A stretch of DNA of 64,000 nt from Methylovirgula sp963708155 (GCA_963708155.1 OY970183.1:682001-746000); one strand, 5' to 3'; shown: positions 1-9,852, counted from the stretch's first letter. A program made the numbers and translations. The notes: generated from the sequence alone by a model not told the origin.

Positions 1-1
1 A

Positions 2-100
2 ACGCTCGACGGTCCAATCTACAGCGTCCGCATCGGCCATTCCGGCCTGCTCAAGCCAGCCGAGGTGCGCACGTTGAGTGCAGAATTCCCGCTGCACTGA
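2..100 (+). CDS. Usg-like family protein, 3' end only
   Basis: An open frame enters from the left edge and ends in TGA at 98-100. About 32 residues are visible, including IYSVRIGHSGLLKPAEVR and a final FPLH. From memory this resembles the C-terminus of the small alphaproteobacterial Usg family, whose biochemical function is unknown. The start and most of the protein lie outside the window, so the family call rests on a short match and is tentative. It converges on the GGDEF-EAL gene, whose stop lies only 4 bases away. Confidence 0.4.
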   Translation, partial: TLDGPIYSVRIGHSGLLKPAEVRTLSAEFPLH

Positions 101-104
101 ATGT

Positions 105-1733
105 TCAGGCGATGAAGCGCAGCGCTTCCAGAGAGGGGTGTTCTGCACCCTGCCCGGCGAGGCGCTGTTCGATTTCCGTCGCCGGCACGGGGCGGCCGAA
201 AAGAAAGCCCTGCAGTTCGTCGCAGCCGAGCGCCCGCAGGAAGCGCGCCTGTTCCTCGGTCTCGACACCCTCCGCCGTCACCGTCAGACCGAGCGAACGG
301 CCGAGATCGACGATCGAGCGAATGATGATCGCGCTTTCACCGGAGAATTCCATCGATTCCATGAACGAGCGGTCGATCTTGATCTTGTCGAAGGCGAAGC
401 GGCGCAGATAGATCAGGCTCGAATAACCGGTGCCGAAGTCATCGAGCACCATCCGCACCCCGAGCGCGCGCAGATCGACCATCGCATGTTCGGCGAGATC
501 GGCATCAGCAATGACGACGCCTTCGGTCAGCTCTAGCTCGACGCGCTGCGCATCGGTGCCGGTTTCGCTCAGAATGCGACTGACGGTGGCGACGAAATCC
601 TTCTGCCGGAACTGGATCGGCGAAACATTGATCGCCACCTTGACATCAGGCCAAAGCTTGGCCTCGGTGCAGGCGCGACGCAAGGCCCATTCGCCGAGCG
701 CGACGATGAGACCGCGCTCCTCGGCGAGCGGAATGAAACTGTCCGCCGAAAGCAGGCCATAAGTCCTGTGCTCCCAGCGCGCCAAAGCCTCGACGCAGAT
801 GACCTTGCCGTCCTGGGCGGAGAGGATCGGCTGGTAGAGAAGCTGCAATTCGTCGTTCTCGATCGCGGCGCGCAATTCGTCCTCGGCGCTCTGGCGCATC
901 CGCAATTCCTCGCCCATCTTCGCTTCGAAGAAGGCGAAGCGATTGCGCCCGGCCTGCTTCGAGCGATAGAGCGCGAGATCGGCGAGACGCATCATCTCCT
1001 GCCGGTCGGTCGCGTCCTGCGGGCAGAGCGCGATGCCGATGGAAACGCCGATGAATACCTGCTGGTTGTTGATCTCGAACGGCACGCTCATCGCATCGAG
1101 GATGCGTTGCGCCAGACGCGCGCAATCGCGCGGCTCCATGACATCCGCCTGGATCAGGGCGAATTCGTCGCCGCCGAGCCTGGCGAAATGATCGCAGGCG
1201 CGCAACACCTGCGCCAGCCGGCGCGTGAACGCCACGATCAGCCGGTCGCCGACATCGTGACCGAACGTATCGTTGGCCTGCTTGAAATGATCGAGATCGA
1301 GATAGAACAGGGCAAACTGATGCCGGCCGCGGCGGCAGCGTGCAATCTCCGCATCGACGAGTTCGTTAAACAAAAACCGGTTGGGCAGACCGGATAGGAC
1401 ATCGCGGCCAGCGACCTGCCGCGCCCGGGCTTCGCTGCTGCGGAGTGCTTCGAGGATGCGATAGGCCATCGAGGCCATCAAGATCCTGACCAGAACGGCC
1501 GCGGCTACAAGCCAGGCGTTCGCCACGACCGCGCCACTCAGGAATTTCCACGAAAAGAAATTGGCCGGGCTGCCGAAGAGCGAGAGGCCGACGCGAATCC
1601 CCAGGATCAGGATCAGCACCATCGACACGAGATTGGCGAAGATCCAGATCTGAAGCGCCGGCAGGTCCATATGGCCGACCCTGAGTCGCAGCTTGGACAG
1701 TAAGCCGGAACGCTTCGTGGCCACACCTTGCAT
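105..1733 (-). CDS. Membrane GGDEF-EAL cyclic-di-GMP enzyme
   Basis: This protein probably makes and/or breaks cyclic-di-GMP at the inner membrane. The N-terminus has two hydrophobic segments (WIFANLVSMVLILILG and a second one about 40 residues later). A GGDEF domain follows with an intact RLGGDEFALI motif and an upstream RxxD (RACD) inhibitory-site candidate. The EAL domain keeps VEALARW, AINVSP, LTEG, DDFGTGYSS, KIDRSF, AEGVE and QGFLFG, so both activities are possible. I chose the ATG at 1733 because GGAAG lies 6 bases upstream; in-frame starts at 1754 and 1811 would add 7 or 26 residues. It stands alone, with a free upstream region before radC. Confidence 0.9.
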   Translation of the reverse strand: MQGVATKRSGLLSKLRLRVGHMDLPALQIWIFANLVSMVLILILGIRVGLSLFGSPANFFSWKFLSGAVVANAWLVAAAVLVRILMASMAYRILEALRSSEARARQVAGRDVLSGLPNRFLFNELVDAEIARCRRGRHQFALFYLDLDHFKQANDTFGHDVGDRLIVAFTRRLAQVLRACDHFARLGGDEFALIQADVMEPRDCARLAQRILDAMSVPFEINNQQVFIGVSIGIALCPQDATDRQEMMRLADLALYRSKQAGRNRFAFFEAKMGEELRMRQSAEDELRAAIENDELQLLYQPILSAQDGKVICVEALARWEHRTYGLLSADSFIPLAEERGLIVALGEWALRRACTEAKLWPDVKVAINVSPIQFRQKDFVATVSRILSETGTDAQRVELELTEGVVIADADLAEHAMVDLRALGVRMVLDDFGTGYSSLIYLRRFAFDKIKIDRSFMESMEFSGESAIIIRSIVDLGRSLGLTVTAEGVETEEQARFLRALGCDELQGFLFGRPVPATEIEQRLAGQGAEHPSLEALRFIA

Positions 1734-1926
1734 GATCGACTTCCGTTCGGTCATTGTCCGATCAACGCGGCAGGGGCGGTGCCCTGAGCGACACCACCCG
1801 GCCGACGCCAACCGTCGCAGTTTACGGAGCTTGAGTTAAATTAGTATTGGAGACTGTTTCGGGAACGCTGCAAAGACTTGCTTTTTCACAACTTTGTCGC
1901 CTGCGCGCGCAGTCTTAAGCTTTGAT

Positions 1927-2634
1927 TCAAATAAGTTGCAGGCTGCGGAAGCTGGCAAAGCCCTCCCGACCGATAATCAAATGGTCATGTACGGCGACGT
2001 TCAACGATTTACCCAGGGTAACGATTTGCTTGGTCAACTGGATATCCGCCTGGGAGGGCGAGGGATCGCCGGACGGATGATTGTGGACCAGGATGATCGC
2101 GGTCGCATTTAACTCGAAGGCGCGGCGCAGGATCTCGCGAGGGTAGACCGGCGCATGATCGATGGTTCCGACGCTTTGCACCTCGTCGGCGATCAAAATA
2201 TTTTTCTTGTCGAGAAACAGAATCCGGAATTCCTCGCGATCTAGATAGGCCATGGCGGTGCGGCAATATTCGAGCACGGCGGAAAAACTGCCCATCGCCG
2301 GCCTGTCCTGCATATTCACTTTGGTGAAGCGCTTGGCAGCCTCGGCGACGATTTTCAGCTCGACGATCGCCGCCTCGCCAAGGCCCTCGATCTCGCGGAG
2401 CCGCTCCGGCCGGGCCGCGACGACGCCGGCGAACGAGCCGAACCGCGCGATGAGCGCCTTGGCGAGCGGCTTGACGTCGCGGCGAGGGATGGCGCGAAAC
2501 AGGACGAGTTCGAGAAGCTCGTAATCCGCCAACGCTTCACCGCCGGCCTTTAGAAACCGGCCGCGCAGACGCGATCTGTGGCCAAGGTAATGTTGCGGTT
2601 CCGCCGCTTCCGCCGAGGACGCCGCTTTCGTCAC
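1927..2634 (-). CDS. radC: RadC family JAB/MPN+ domain protein
   Basis: The protein has 235 residues, usual for RadC. The N-terminal half has helix-hairpin-helix character (around FGSFAGVVAARPERLREIEG). The C-terminal half is a JAB/MPN+ metalloprotease-like domain with the signature VHNHPSGDPSPSQAD, giving the HxH and distant Asp zinc ligands. The old DNA-repair role of RadC is not well supported in other bacteria, so function is left open. Its start overlaps the stop of map (ATGA at 2631-2634), showing translational coupling downstream of map. Confidence 0.93.
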   Translation of the reverse strand: MTKAASSAEAAEPQHYLGHRSRLRGRFLKAGGEALADYELLELVLFRAIPRRDVKPLAKALIARFGSFAGVVAARPERLREIEGLGEAAIVELKIVAEAAKRFTKVNMQDRPAMGSFSAVLEYCRTAMAYLDREEFRILFLDKKNILIADEVQSVGTIDHAPVYPREILRRAFELNATAIILVHNHPSGDPSPSQADIQLTKQIVTLGKSLNVAVHDHLIIGREGFASFRSLQLI

Positions 2635-3461
2635 GCCGCCACATCGTAGGGCGGATGATGCAGCCCCTTCAGCGACAGCGTGAAATTCTCATAGCCGGTC
2701 TCGGTAACGCCGATCGTATGCTCGAACTGCGCCGACATGGAGCGGTCGCGCGTCACCGCCGTCCAGCCGTCCGAGAGGATTTTCACATGCGGGCGGCCGA
2801 GGTTGATCATCGGCTCGATGGTGAAGAACATGCCCGGCTTCAACACGACGCCTTCGCCGCGCCGGCCGTAATGCAGGACATTCGGCTCATCGTGAAAAAG
2901 ACGCCCGAGCCCGTGGCCGCAGAAATCCCGCACCACCGAACAACGCTCCGCCTCGGCGAACTCCTGGATCGCCGCGCCGATGTCGCCCGTCGTCGCGCCC
3001 GGTTTGACGACCGCGATGCCGCGCATCATCGCCTCGTAGGTGACCTCGACGAGCCGCTGCGCCCGCCGGGAGACTTCGCCGACGAGATACATGCGGCTCG
3101 AATCGCCGTGCCAGCCATCGACGATCAGGGTCACGTCAATATTGACGATATCCCCTTCGCGCAACGGCTTGCGGTCCGGGATGCCGTGGCAGACGACGTG
3201 ATTGATCGAGGTGCAGATCGACTTGCGGTAACCGCGATAATCGAGCGGCGCCGGATAGGCGTTGTGCGAAACAGCAAAATCGAAGACGAGGTTGTCGAGA
3301 AATTCGGTCGTCACCCCTGGCTTCACATAAGGCGCCAGCATATCGAGCGCCTCGGCCGTCAGCCGCCCGGCCCTTCGCATGCCTTCGAACGCCTCGGGGC
3401 CATGCACCTTGATCTGCCCCGTCTTGCGGCCCGGTACCTCCAAAGCATCTACAAAAGTCAT
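2631..3461 (-). CDS. map: Type I methionine aminopeptidase
   Basis: It removes the initiator methionine from new proteins in the cytoplasm. All five metal ligands are visible in order: two Asp in NIDVTLIVDGWHGDSSRM, His in FCGHGLGRLFHDEPN, Glu in FFTIEPM and Glu in SAQFEHTIGV. At 276 residues it is slightly longer than the E. coli enzyme, with a short N-terminal extension (MTFVDALEVPGRKTG) of the kind common in alphaproteobacteria. It is first in a two-gene unit with radC. The 288 bases upstream, shared with the divergent RND gene, should hold its promoter, but I could not pick one. Confidence 0.96.
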   Translation of the reverse strand: MTFVDALEVPGRKTGQIKVHGPEAFEGMRRAGRLTAEALDMLAPYVKPGVTTEFLDNLVFDFAVSHNAYPAPLDYRGYRKSICTSINHVVCHGIPDRKPLREGDIVNIDVTLIVDGWHGDSSRMYLVGEVSRRAQRLVEVTYEAMMRGIAVVKPGATTGDIGAAIQEFAEAERCSVVRDFCGHGLGRLFHDEPNVLHYGRRGEGVVLKPGMFFTIEPMINLGRPHVKILSDGWTAVTRDRSMSAQFEHTIGVTETGYENFTLSLKGLHHPPYDVAA

Positions 3462-3764
3462 CGAAAATCCGTTGGAAAAATACTCACAGGATAATTTAAG
3501 CCATCCGGCCCCTGACGCAAGAGCGGGCAGCGCCCTTCCAACCGGAAGTTGCTCGCCCTTTACCTGCGGCGAGACCTTCTCGCTGACGCGCTATCCGTAC
3601 CGCCAGAGTATTTTTGCAAAAGCCCGGCGCTCTTTACAAGTCGGGTCGCAGACTCCACACCTACGCCACAATCGCGTTCGCCTTTGCCCCTCTGGTCAGT
3701 GGCAAGCGGCACCTCTACGATAACCCTTGCCTGATGACGGAGAGAGAGCCTGTCAGACGAAGAT

Positions 3765-6107
3765 TTGGACGCGCTCCTGAAGGAGCCACCCGCGACCGGC
3801 GCGGGGCGCAAACTGCATCCGCTGGCTTACGGGATCGAGCGCATCGGCCTCATCTCCCTGCGCTTTCCCTATCTCGTCGCTGCCGTCCTGACGGTCGCCG
3901 CCATTCTCGCCGCCTTCGGAATCGGCCGCATCCAGGTCGATGATTCGCTCAGCCAGCTCTTCCGTTCGAACACGCCGGAGTTCCATCAGTATGAGGATGT
4001 GACGAAACGGTTCCCCTCGAGCGAATATGACGTGCTGGTCGTCATCGAAGGCGACACGCTGCTCTCGCGGGATAATCTTGGCAAGATTCGCGACCTCGTC
4101 ACCGACCTGCAATTGATCGATGGCACGCGCGGCATCATCTCGCTCTATTCGGCGCGTCAGCCGCCGGAAGGCAATCACCTGCCGGCGCCGCTCTTTCCCG
4201 ACCCGCTCCCGGAGGGGGCGGCCTACAATCAGCTCATCCAGAAGGTGATGAGCAACGAAATTCTGCGCGGCAAGCTACTCTCGCTCGACGGCAAGCTCAC
4301 ACTGGCGGTGCTGGCGCTCGATCCCGCCGTCGTCCAGAGCAACAAACTGCGCGATGTCGTCGGCGAAATCCGCAAGACGATGCACGACGACCTCGCCGGT
4401 TCCGGTCTCTCGGCCGAGCTGTCCGGCGTGCCGGTGATGCAGCTTGAAATCCGCAACGCCGTCGAGCGCGACCGGATCGTCTACAACGCGCTCGGCTTTC
4501 TCGGCGGCTGTCTCATCGCCATCCTGTTCTTCCGCCGCATCTCGTTCATGATCATCGCCGCGGCGCCGCCGCTGCTCGCCATTCTGCTGGCGCTCGGCAT
4601 GCTCGGCTGGCTCGATTTCCGGCTCAACATGTTCCTCAACGTGATGACGCCGCTCATCATGGTGATCAGCTTCTCCGATTCGATGCAGCTCACCTTCGCG
4701 ACGCGCGACCGCATCATCGCCGGACAGAGCAAGGCGGACGCGCTGCGCACGGCCGTTCATATCGTCGGCCCTGCCTGCGTGCTCACCCACGCGACCGCCG
4801 GCCTCTCCTTCGTCGCGCTCACCTTCTCGAATTCGGACCTCATCCGCAGCTTCGGCGAGGCCGGGCTGATCGCGACGGTGATCGCTCTTGTCTCCGTCCT
4901 CACCGTCATTCCGCTGCTTGGCATGTTCCTTCTCCGGCGCGAGGCGGCTTTCGTCGCGCGAATCAAGGGGGCGGACCTGGCAGTCGATGCGCTGCGCCGT
5001 TTCTGTGGCTGGATCGCCGCGCGGATGGTCAGCCGGCCGGGTCTCTACAGTCTCCTCGGCCTTATCGTCGTCGTCGGGCTCGGCACGATCTACGCCAATC
5101 TGCAGCCGCGCTACCATCTCGCCGATCAGGTGCCCGACAAGCAGAGGGCCGTACAGGCCAACCGCGAGCTCGACGCAAAATTGACCGGCGCCCAGCCGGT
5201 GGACGTGCTGATCGAATTTCCCAAGGGCCAGTCGCTCTATTCGCCGCAGACGCTGGCGACGATCGCGGAAGTCCATTCGATCGTCGAGAAGCAGGCCGGT
5301 GTCGGCAATGTCTGGTCGCTCGAGACGCTGCGCCGCTGGCTCGCCCAGAAGATCGGCAAGTCGGACGTTGCAACGCTGAAGCAATACGTCGGCTATCTGC
5401 CGAAATATCTCGTCCAACGGTTCATCGACGATAAGCAGGACGCCGTCGTTGTCGAAGGCCGCCTGCCCGATATCGATTCGAGTCAATTGCTGCCCGTGGT
5501 CGATTCGCTCGACAAAAAACTCGCCGCCGTGCGCGCCGAACATCCGGGCTATGAAATCGCCGTCACCGGCCTTGCCGTCATCGCCGCGCATAACAGCGCC
5601 AGCATGATCGAGAAGCTGAACCGCGGCCTGACAATTGAGATCGTCTTCGTCGCCGCCTTCATCGGCCTTGCCTTCCGCTCGTTCTCGGTGATGCTCGCCT
5701 CGATCATGCCGGCCGTCTTCCCGGTCTTTTCCGCCGGCGCGGCGCTGTGGCTGCTGGGTCAGGGCCTGCAATTTGCGAGCGTCGTGGCGCTGACCGTCTC
5801 GTTCGGCCTCGGCCTCAGCGCGACAATCCACTTCCTCAACCGGTTGCGGCTCGAGGACAAGCCGGGCGAAGATCCATCCATCGGCGTCGAGCGCGCAACC
5901 ATTCTCGTCGGGCCGGCACTGATCCTGACCTCGATCGTGCTGGCGTGCGGCCTGGCGATGACGATCTTCTCGCAGCTCCCGTCGCTGCGGCTCTTCGGCT
6001 GGCTGAGTTCGTTCGCGATGCTGACGGCGCTGATCGCCGACCTGTTCATCTTGCGACCGACAATCATGCTGCTCTTGCGCTGGAGCCGGAACCGCAGCTG
6101 GAACTGA
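3765..6107 (+). CDS. RND/MMPL superfamily membrane permease
   Basis: This large inner-membrane protein of about 780 residues has the RND/MMPL two-fold plan. A membrane segment (VAAVLTVAAILAAFGIG) is followed by a periplasmic part starting with IQVDDSLSQLF, then five to six membrane helices; the pattern repeats around residue 400 and at the C-terminus. MMPL relatives export lipids or hydrophobic compounds; the substrate here is unknown. The start is uncertain: TTG at 3765 is the conservative choice, but SDEDLDALLKE reads better from CTG 3750, or from ATG 3734 if one extra C near 3749 is removed. No partner adaptor protein is adjacent. A long antisense open frame over it is a codon-bias shadow. 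Confidence 0.85.
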   Translation: MDALLKEPPATGAGRKLHPLAYGIERIGLISLRFPYLVAAVLTVAAILAAFGIGRIQVDDSLSQLFRSNTPEFHQYEDVTKRFPSSEYDVLVVIEGDTLLSRDNLGKIRDLVTDLQLIDGTRGIISLYSARQPPEGNHLPAPLFPDPLPEGAAYNQLIQKVMSNEILRGKLLSLDGKLTLAVLALDPAVVQSNKLRDVVGEIRKTMHDDLAGSGLSAELSGVPVMQLEIRNAVERDRIVYNALGFLGGCLIAILFFRRISFMIIAAAPPLLAILLALGMLGWLDFRLNMFLNVMTPLIMVISFSDSMQLTFATRDRIIAGQSKADALRTAVHIVGPACVLTHATAGLSFVALTFSNSDLIRSFGEAGLIATVIALVSVLTVIPLLGMFLLRREAAFVARIKGADLAVDALRRFCGWIAARMVSRPGLYSLLGLIVVVGLGTIYANLQPRYHLADQVPDKQRAVQANRELDAKLTGAQPVDVLIEFPKGQSLYSPQTLATIAEVHSIVEKQAGVGNVWSLETLRRWLAQKIGKSDVATLKQYVGYLPKYLVQRFIDDKQDAVVVEGRLPDIDSSQLLPVVDSLDKKLAAVRAEHPGYEIAVTGLAVIAAHNSASMIEKLNRGLTIEIVFVAAFIGLAFRSFSVMLASIMPAVFPVFSAGAALWLLGQGLQFASVVALTVSFGLGLSATIHFLNRLRLEDKPGEDPSIGVERATILVGPALILTSIVLACGLAMTIFSQLPSLRLFGWLSSFAMLTALIADLFILRPTIMLLLRWSRNRSWN

Positions 6108-6151
6108 ATGTCGTCAAGCCCGCGCGACGCGCGCGCGGGCTCCCCGCATCC

Positions 6152-6644
6152 CTATTCCTTGCGCATTGAAACGGCGACGCGGACGACATCCGTGCCGCCG
6201 GTGGGGGAAATCGTGACGGATTGCTGGCGCCCGTGCGTCGTGATGCGAAATCGCGGCGGTGAAGCCAACGCCGGAGACATCGGCCAATATATGCGAGCCC
6301 GCCACGCGGCCGGAAAGCTGGCCGGTGGCGTTGCGGGTCGTCTCCCCCCAGGAGCCGGAGAGCACACCAGGCGTGTTCTCGAATACGTTGCTCTTGACGT
6401 TGAACTTGTAGCTGTCGCTGGCGCAGAGAAGGCTCTGGTTCAGCGCATTTCCAGCCGGCGAGATAGCATAGGACCCCTTACAGCGGATGCGCTCGCTCGT
6501 GCCGTTCTTCATGGAGATCGTACCGGCGCCAAGCCAATAGCCGGCCAACGGCCGCAGCGCACTGTCCGCATTGGCTGCCTGCAAGGACGCGGCCGCGAAA
6601 AATGCTACGGCCAGCGGAACGCATTTGCTTAACTTCACCGGCAT
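6152..6644 (-). CDS. Conserved secreted protein, frameshifted in this sequence
   Basis: The start at 6644 gives a clean signal peptide (MPVKLSKCVPLAVAFFAAASLQAANA). The mature part contains GYWLGAGTISMKNG, a Cys pair, and a C-terminus ending VAVSMRKE. The frame breaks near 6255, within GFTA/RFRITT; removing one base of the GCCGCG run restores a single protein of about 163 residues. I recognise it only as a type of hypothetical protein seen in Hyphomicrobiales. It may be a small periplasmic beta-barrel protein. The 296 bases upstream to 6940 hold nothing I could identify. Confidence 0.6.
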
Positions 6645-6940
6645 GAAACTCCCTCCATTGTCATCGCCACGCGGCCTCCGGCCGACGCGCAAAACACACA
6701 TATTGTCGTGATCCGCTTTTGCAATCTGACGACACGCGGAAGACCGACCGCCCATAAAATAAAGTGCGCGAGTGTAGCCCAGCCGTCACTAACCGCAAGA
6801 TTTACAAACGAACCGCCCGGCAGCCGCGCCCGAAGCGCCTATCGCCTTGAATTCCGGGAGGCATTCTCAAGAAGCAGGGCGACCGAACGCGACCCCGAGC
6901 CCTGCTAGCAAGGCCAGGTTCGGATAGCATCCCGGCGCAC

Positions 6941-7405
6941 CTATGGCGCGCCACTCATCGTGAACAATTCATGGATGCCGCGCGCCAATCCATCGCGCAC
7001 GGCGCGGTAAGCATTGAGTACGGTTTCCCGCGTGCCCTCGACCGCCGTTGGGTCCGGCGTCGGCCAATAAACAAGTTCGGTCGGCACGCCGCGAGCAAGT
7101 TCCGCGATCCGGTCGCGGGCTTCCGGCGTGAGGCTGACGACGAGATCGAAAGCTTCATCCTCGAAGTCTTCCAACGCGCGCGGGGGGCGCAAACCGCCCT
7201 CGATCCCTATTTCCCGCAGAACTTCAGCGGCAAAGCTATCGATCTTGCCGCGCCGCAGACCGACGGAGGCGACGTAGACCGTGTTGCCCATGATTTTTCG
7301 CGCCAGCGCCTCCGCCATCGGCGAGCGGACGCTGTTCTCCGAACAGACGAAAAGAATCGACTGCGGGCGCCGTTTGCGCGCCGAAGGAGCAGAGACGTCA
7401 GCCAC
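6941..7405 (-). CDS. Low-molecular-weight protein-tyrosine phosphatase family
   Basis: The P-loop CSENSVRSPMAEA near the N-terminus has the CX5R(S) signature of the low-molecular-weight phosphatase/arsenate reductase fold, and WPTPDP near residue 118 supplies the conserved Asp-Pro loop. At 154 residues the length is normal. It is third in the cluster hisD, UPF0262, phosphatase, an order I know from many Hyphomicrobiales, where it is usually annotated as phosphatase or arsenate reductase. Which substrate it uses cannot be told from sequence. It starts about 9 bases after the UPF0262 stop, so it is probably cotranscribed. Confidence 0.88.
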   Translation of the reverse strand: MADVSAPSARKRRPQSILFVCSENSVRSPMAEALARKIMGNTVYVASVGLRRGKIDSFAAEVLREIGIEGGLRPPRALEDFEDEAFDLVVSLTPEARDRIAELARGVPTELVYWPTPDPTAVEGTRETVLNAYRAVRDGLARGIHELFTMSGAP

Positions 7406-7414
7406 TTTCGCCGC

Positions 7415-7900
7415 TCAACCCTTCCAATGCAAAGCCGTGACGAGGGTGAAAATGCGCCGCGCCGTATCGAGATCGCAGACGATCTTGCCCTTGAGCCGCT
7501 CCTGCAAAAGCGTTGCCGCCTCGTCGTGCAAGGCGCGGCGCCCCATGTCGATCGCCTCGATCTGCGCCCGCGTCGCCGAACGGATCGCATCGTAATAGCT
7601 CTCGCAGACCAGAAAATAATCCTTGAGCAGGCGGCGGAACGGCGTCAGCGACAGAATATGGGCCGCGATCACCTCACCCGCTTCGTTCGAGATTTCGAAG
7701 GCGAGCTTGGCATCGTGCAGCGATATTTTGAGCGCATAAGGACCGTCGTCGCGATCCGGCAAGCCGAAATCGTTCTCCTCGATGAGATCGTAGATCGCGA
7801 TCTGGCGCTCGTGTTCCTGATCCGACGTGCCGCGGCCGATCGAAGCCTCGTCGAGCGTCACCGATGTGAGACGATTGCGGCGAGGCTCGTCGGTGCTCAT
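7415..7900 (-). CDS. UPF0262 family protein
   Basis: The protein from ATG 7900 (MSTDEPRRNRLTSVTLDEASIG) is about 161 residues and fits the alphaproteobacterial UPF0262 family, recognised by DDGPYALKISLHDAKLAFEI and LTPFRRLLKDYFLVCESYYDAIR. No biochemical role is known. The ATG overlaps the hisD stop by four bases. A longer open frame to 8014 would overlap hisD heavily and is rejected as the start. Confidence 0.9.
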   Translation of the reverse strand: MSTDEPRRNRLTSVTLDEASIGRGTSDQEHERQIAIYDLIEENDFGLPDRDDGPYALKISLHDAKLAFEISNEAGEVIAAHILSLTPFRRLLKDYFLVCESYYDAIRSATRAQIEAIDMGRRALHDEAATLLQERLKGKIVCDLDTARRIFTLVTALHWKG

Positions 7901-9198
7901 GAGTTCGGCAAGCCAAGTCGGAAGGCGACGGAGCGCGCATGAGCATCGAGACCCTCGGCCTTGCCGAGCGCCACCGCCGCCGGGCCAAGGGCCTTGAGGC
8001 TTTCGGCGCTGCACTTCAGGATCGAGGTGCGCTTCATGAAATCGAGCACGTTGAGCCCGGACGAAAACCGCGCCGAGCGGGCCGTCGGCAGGACATGGTT
8101 CGAGCCGCCGACATAATCGCCGATCGCCTCCGGCGTGTGGGCGCCGATGAAAATCGCCCCGGCATTCTTTACGCGGCTGGCGAGCGCGTCGGCGTCGCGG
8201 GTGATGATTTCCAGATGCTCCGGCGCGATGCGGTCCGCCAGCGGCAGCGCCGCGGCGATGTCCGCAACCTCGATAATGGCGCCGTGATCGCGCCAGCTCG
8301 GACCGGCAATCGCCACCCGCGGCAAGCTCGCCAGCTGGCGCTCGACCGCAGCCTCGACCGCCGCAGCCAGCGCGGCGCTGTCGGTGATGAGGATCGATTG
8401 CGCGGCCGTGTCGTGCTCCGCCTGAGCCAGCAGATCGGCGGCGATCCAGTCGGGATTGCCGCTGTCGTCGGCAATGATCAGTACTTCGGACGGCCCGGCG
8501 ATCATATCGATCCCGACGGTCCCGAAGACGCGCCGCTTGGCCGCCGCGACATAGGCATTGCCGGGGCCGACGATCTTCGCCACCGGCGCGATGGTCTCGG
8601 TGCCATAGGCGAGCGCCGCGATCGCCTGCGCGCCGCCGACGCGATAAATCTCATCGATGCCCGCGAGCTTCGCCGCCGCCAGCACGAGCGGCGCGATTTC
8701 GCCATCCGGCGACGGCACCACCATGACGAGGCGGGGAACACCCGCCACTTTCGCAGGGATGGCGTTCATCAACACCGAGGATGGATAGCTCGCAGTGCCG
8801 CCGGGCACATAGAGCCCGGCCGCCTCGATCGCCGACCAGCGCCAGCCAAGTTCGACGCCGAGCGCGTCGGTGAAGACGAGATCCTGCGGCTTCTGGCGCT
8901 CATGGAAGACGGTGATCCGCTCGTGTGCGAGGCGCAGCGCGGCAAGCGCCTCCGGCGCAGCCGCGCGCTCGGCTGCATCGATTTCAGCGGCCGACACGGC
9001 AAGGCCCAGGGCGGCGAGATCGACGCGGTCGAATTTCTGCGAATAGCCAACGAGCGCCGCATCTCCCTCCGCCACGACATCGGCGATGATCTTCTGCACG
9101 GCCTGATCGACATCGGCCGCGGCCTCGCGCTTGGAGGCCAGCAAGGCGGCAAAGGCCGTCCCGAAATCGGGGCTGCGCATGTCGAGCCGTTGCGGCAT
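7897..9198 (-). CDS. hisD: Histidinol dehydrogenase
   Basis: It catalyses the last two steps of histidine synthesis, histidinol to histidine with NAD. The 433-residue length is normal. Family landmarks include GLYVPGGTASYPSSVLMNAIPAKVAGV, VGGAQAIAALAYGT, KIVGPGNAYVAAAKR, IDMIAGPSEV, LLAQAEHD and PEHLEI, followed by YVGGSNHVLPT. The zinc ligands Gln and His are visible in LAQAEHD and His in SNHVLP. It heads the hisD/UPF0262/phosphatase unit. Confidence 0.97.
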   Translation of the reverse strand: MPQRLDMRSPDFGTAFAALLASKREAAADVDQAVQKIIADVVAEGDAALVGYSQKFDRVDLAALGLAVSAAEIDAAERAAAPEALAALRLAHERITVFHERQKPQDLVFTDALGVELGWRWSAIEAAGLYVPGGTASYPSSVLMNAIPAKVAGVPRLVMVVPSPDGEIAPLVLAAAKLAGIDEIYRVGGAQAIAALAYGTETIAPVAKIVGPGNAYVAAAKRRVFGTVGIDMIAGPSEVLIIADDSGNPDWIAADLLAQAEHDTAAQSILITDSAALAAAVEAAVERQLASLPRVAIAGPSWRDHGAIIEVADIAAALPLADRIAPEHLEIITRDADALASRVKNAGAIFIGAHTPEAIGDYVGGSNHVLPTARSARFSSGLNVLDFMKRTSILKCSAESLKALGPAAVALGKAEGLDAHARSVAFRLGLPNS

Positions 9199-9279
9199 GA
9201 TCTCTTCCTTTCGATGGGAATTCTCTGTTAGCCATGCGCGCGGCGCGTGGCAATCGCGCTCTGCGGGGCCTGCGGCGCC

Positions 9280-9759
9280 TCAGAGGAGGCGCGCGACCTC
9301 CGGATCGAGATCATCCGGTTTGGTCGTCGGGGCAAAACGCGCGACGACATTGCCCTGCCGATCGACCAGGAATTTGGTGAAATTCCATTTGATCGCTTCG
9401 GTCCCGGCGAGGCCCTTCTGGGCGCTCTTGAGGAATTTATAGAGGGGATGGGCTCCCTCGCCGTTGACCTCGATCTTGGCGAACATCGGGAAGGTCGCGC
9501 CATAATTCAACGTGCAGAACGCGCCGATCGCCGCCGCATCGTCCGGCTCCTGGCCACCGAACTGATTGCAAGGGAAGCCCAGAACCTCGAGGCCCTTGGC
9601 GTGATATTTCTTATAAAGCGCCTCAAGCCCCTCATATTGGGGCGTAAACCCGCATTTGCTCGCCGTATTGACGACGAGCAGCACCTTGCCGCGGAAATCG
9701 GCGAGCGATTCCTCTTTTCCATCCAGTGTCTTGGCCGAAAAATCGTAGATCGAGGCCAT
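9280..9759 (-). CDS. Glutathione peroxidase family enzyme (Cys type)
   Basis: This small cytoplasmic peroxidase reduces hydroperoxides with thiols. From ATG 9759 it has 159 residues, typical for the family. The catalytic tetrad is visible: Cys in NTASKCGFTPQY, Gln in FPCNQFGGQEP, Trp and Asn in IKWNFTKFL. It uses cysteine, not selenocysteine. It is the last host gene before the prophage terminator at 9853-9892, and its reading direction is the same as the phage genes upstream. Confidence 0.95.
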   Translation of the reverse strand: MASIYDFSAKTLDGKEESLADFRGKVLLVVNTASKCGFTPQYEGLEALYKKYHAKGLEVLGFPCNQFGGQEPDDAAAIGAFCTLNYGATFPMFAKIEVNGEGAHPLYKFLKSAQKGLAGTEAIKWNFTKFLVDRQGNVVARFAPTTKPDDLDPEVARLL

Positions 9760-9852
9760 CCTGTCCAAACCTTCCTGCCGCGGCGGATGCCGGTCGCCTT
9801 GCTGTAATTCGAAAATCATCGTCTCCGCAAGGCGGTCGCCAGCGCCGCCCGG

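Noticed and set aside
4275..5831. 518-codon open frame antisense to the RND permease
   Set aside because: His/Asp/Arg-rich low-complexity translation mirrors GC-rich codon bias of the real gene on the other strand; no domain or start signal.
7901..8014. Upstream extension of UPF0262 to 8014
   Set aside because: It would overlap hisD by over 100 bases, while ATG 7900 gives the conserved family start and a four-base overlap.
7939..9231. 430-codon open frame antisense to hisD
   Set aside because: Arg/Asp/His-rich shadow of a fully conserved hisD; no family features.
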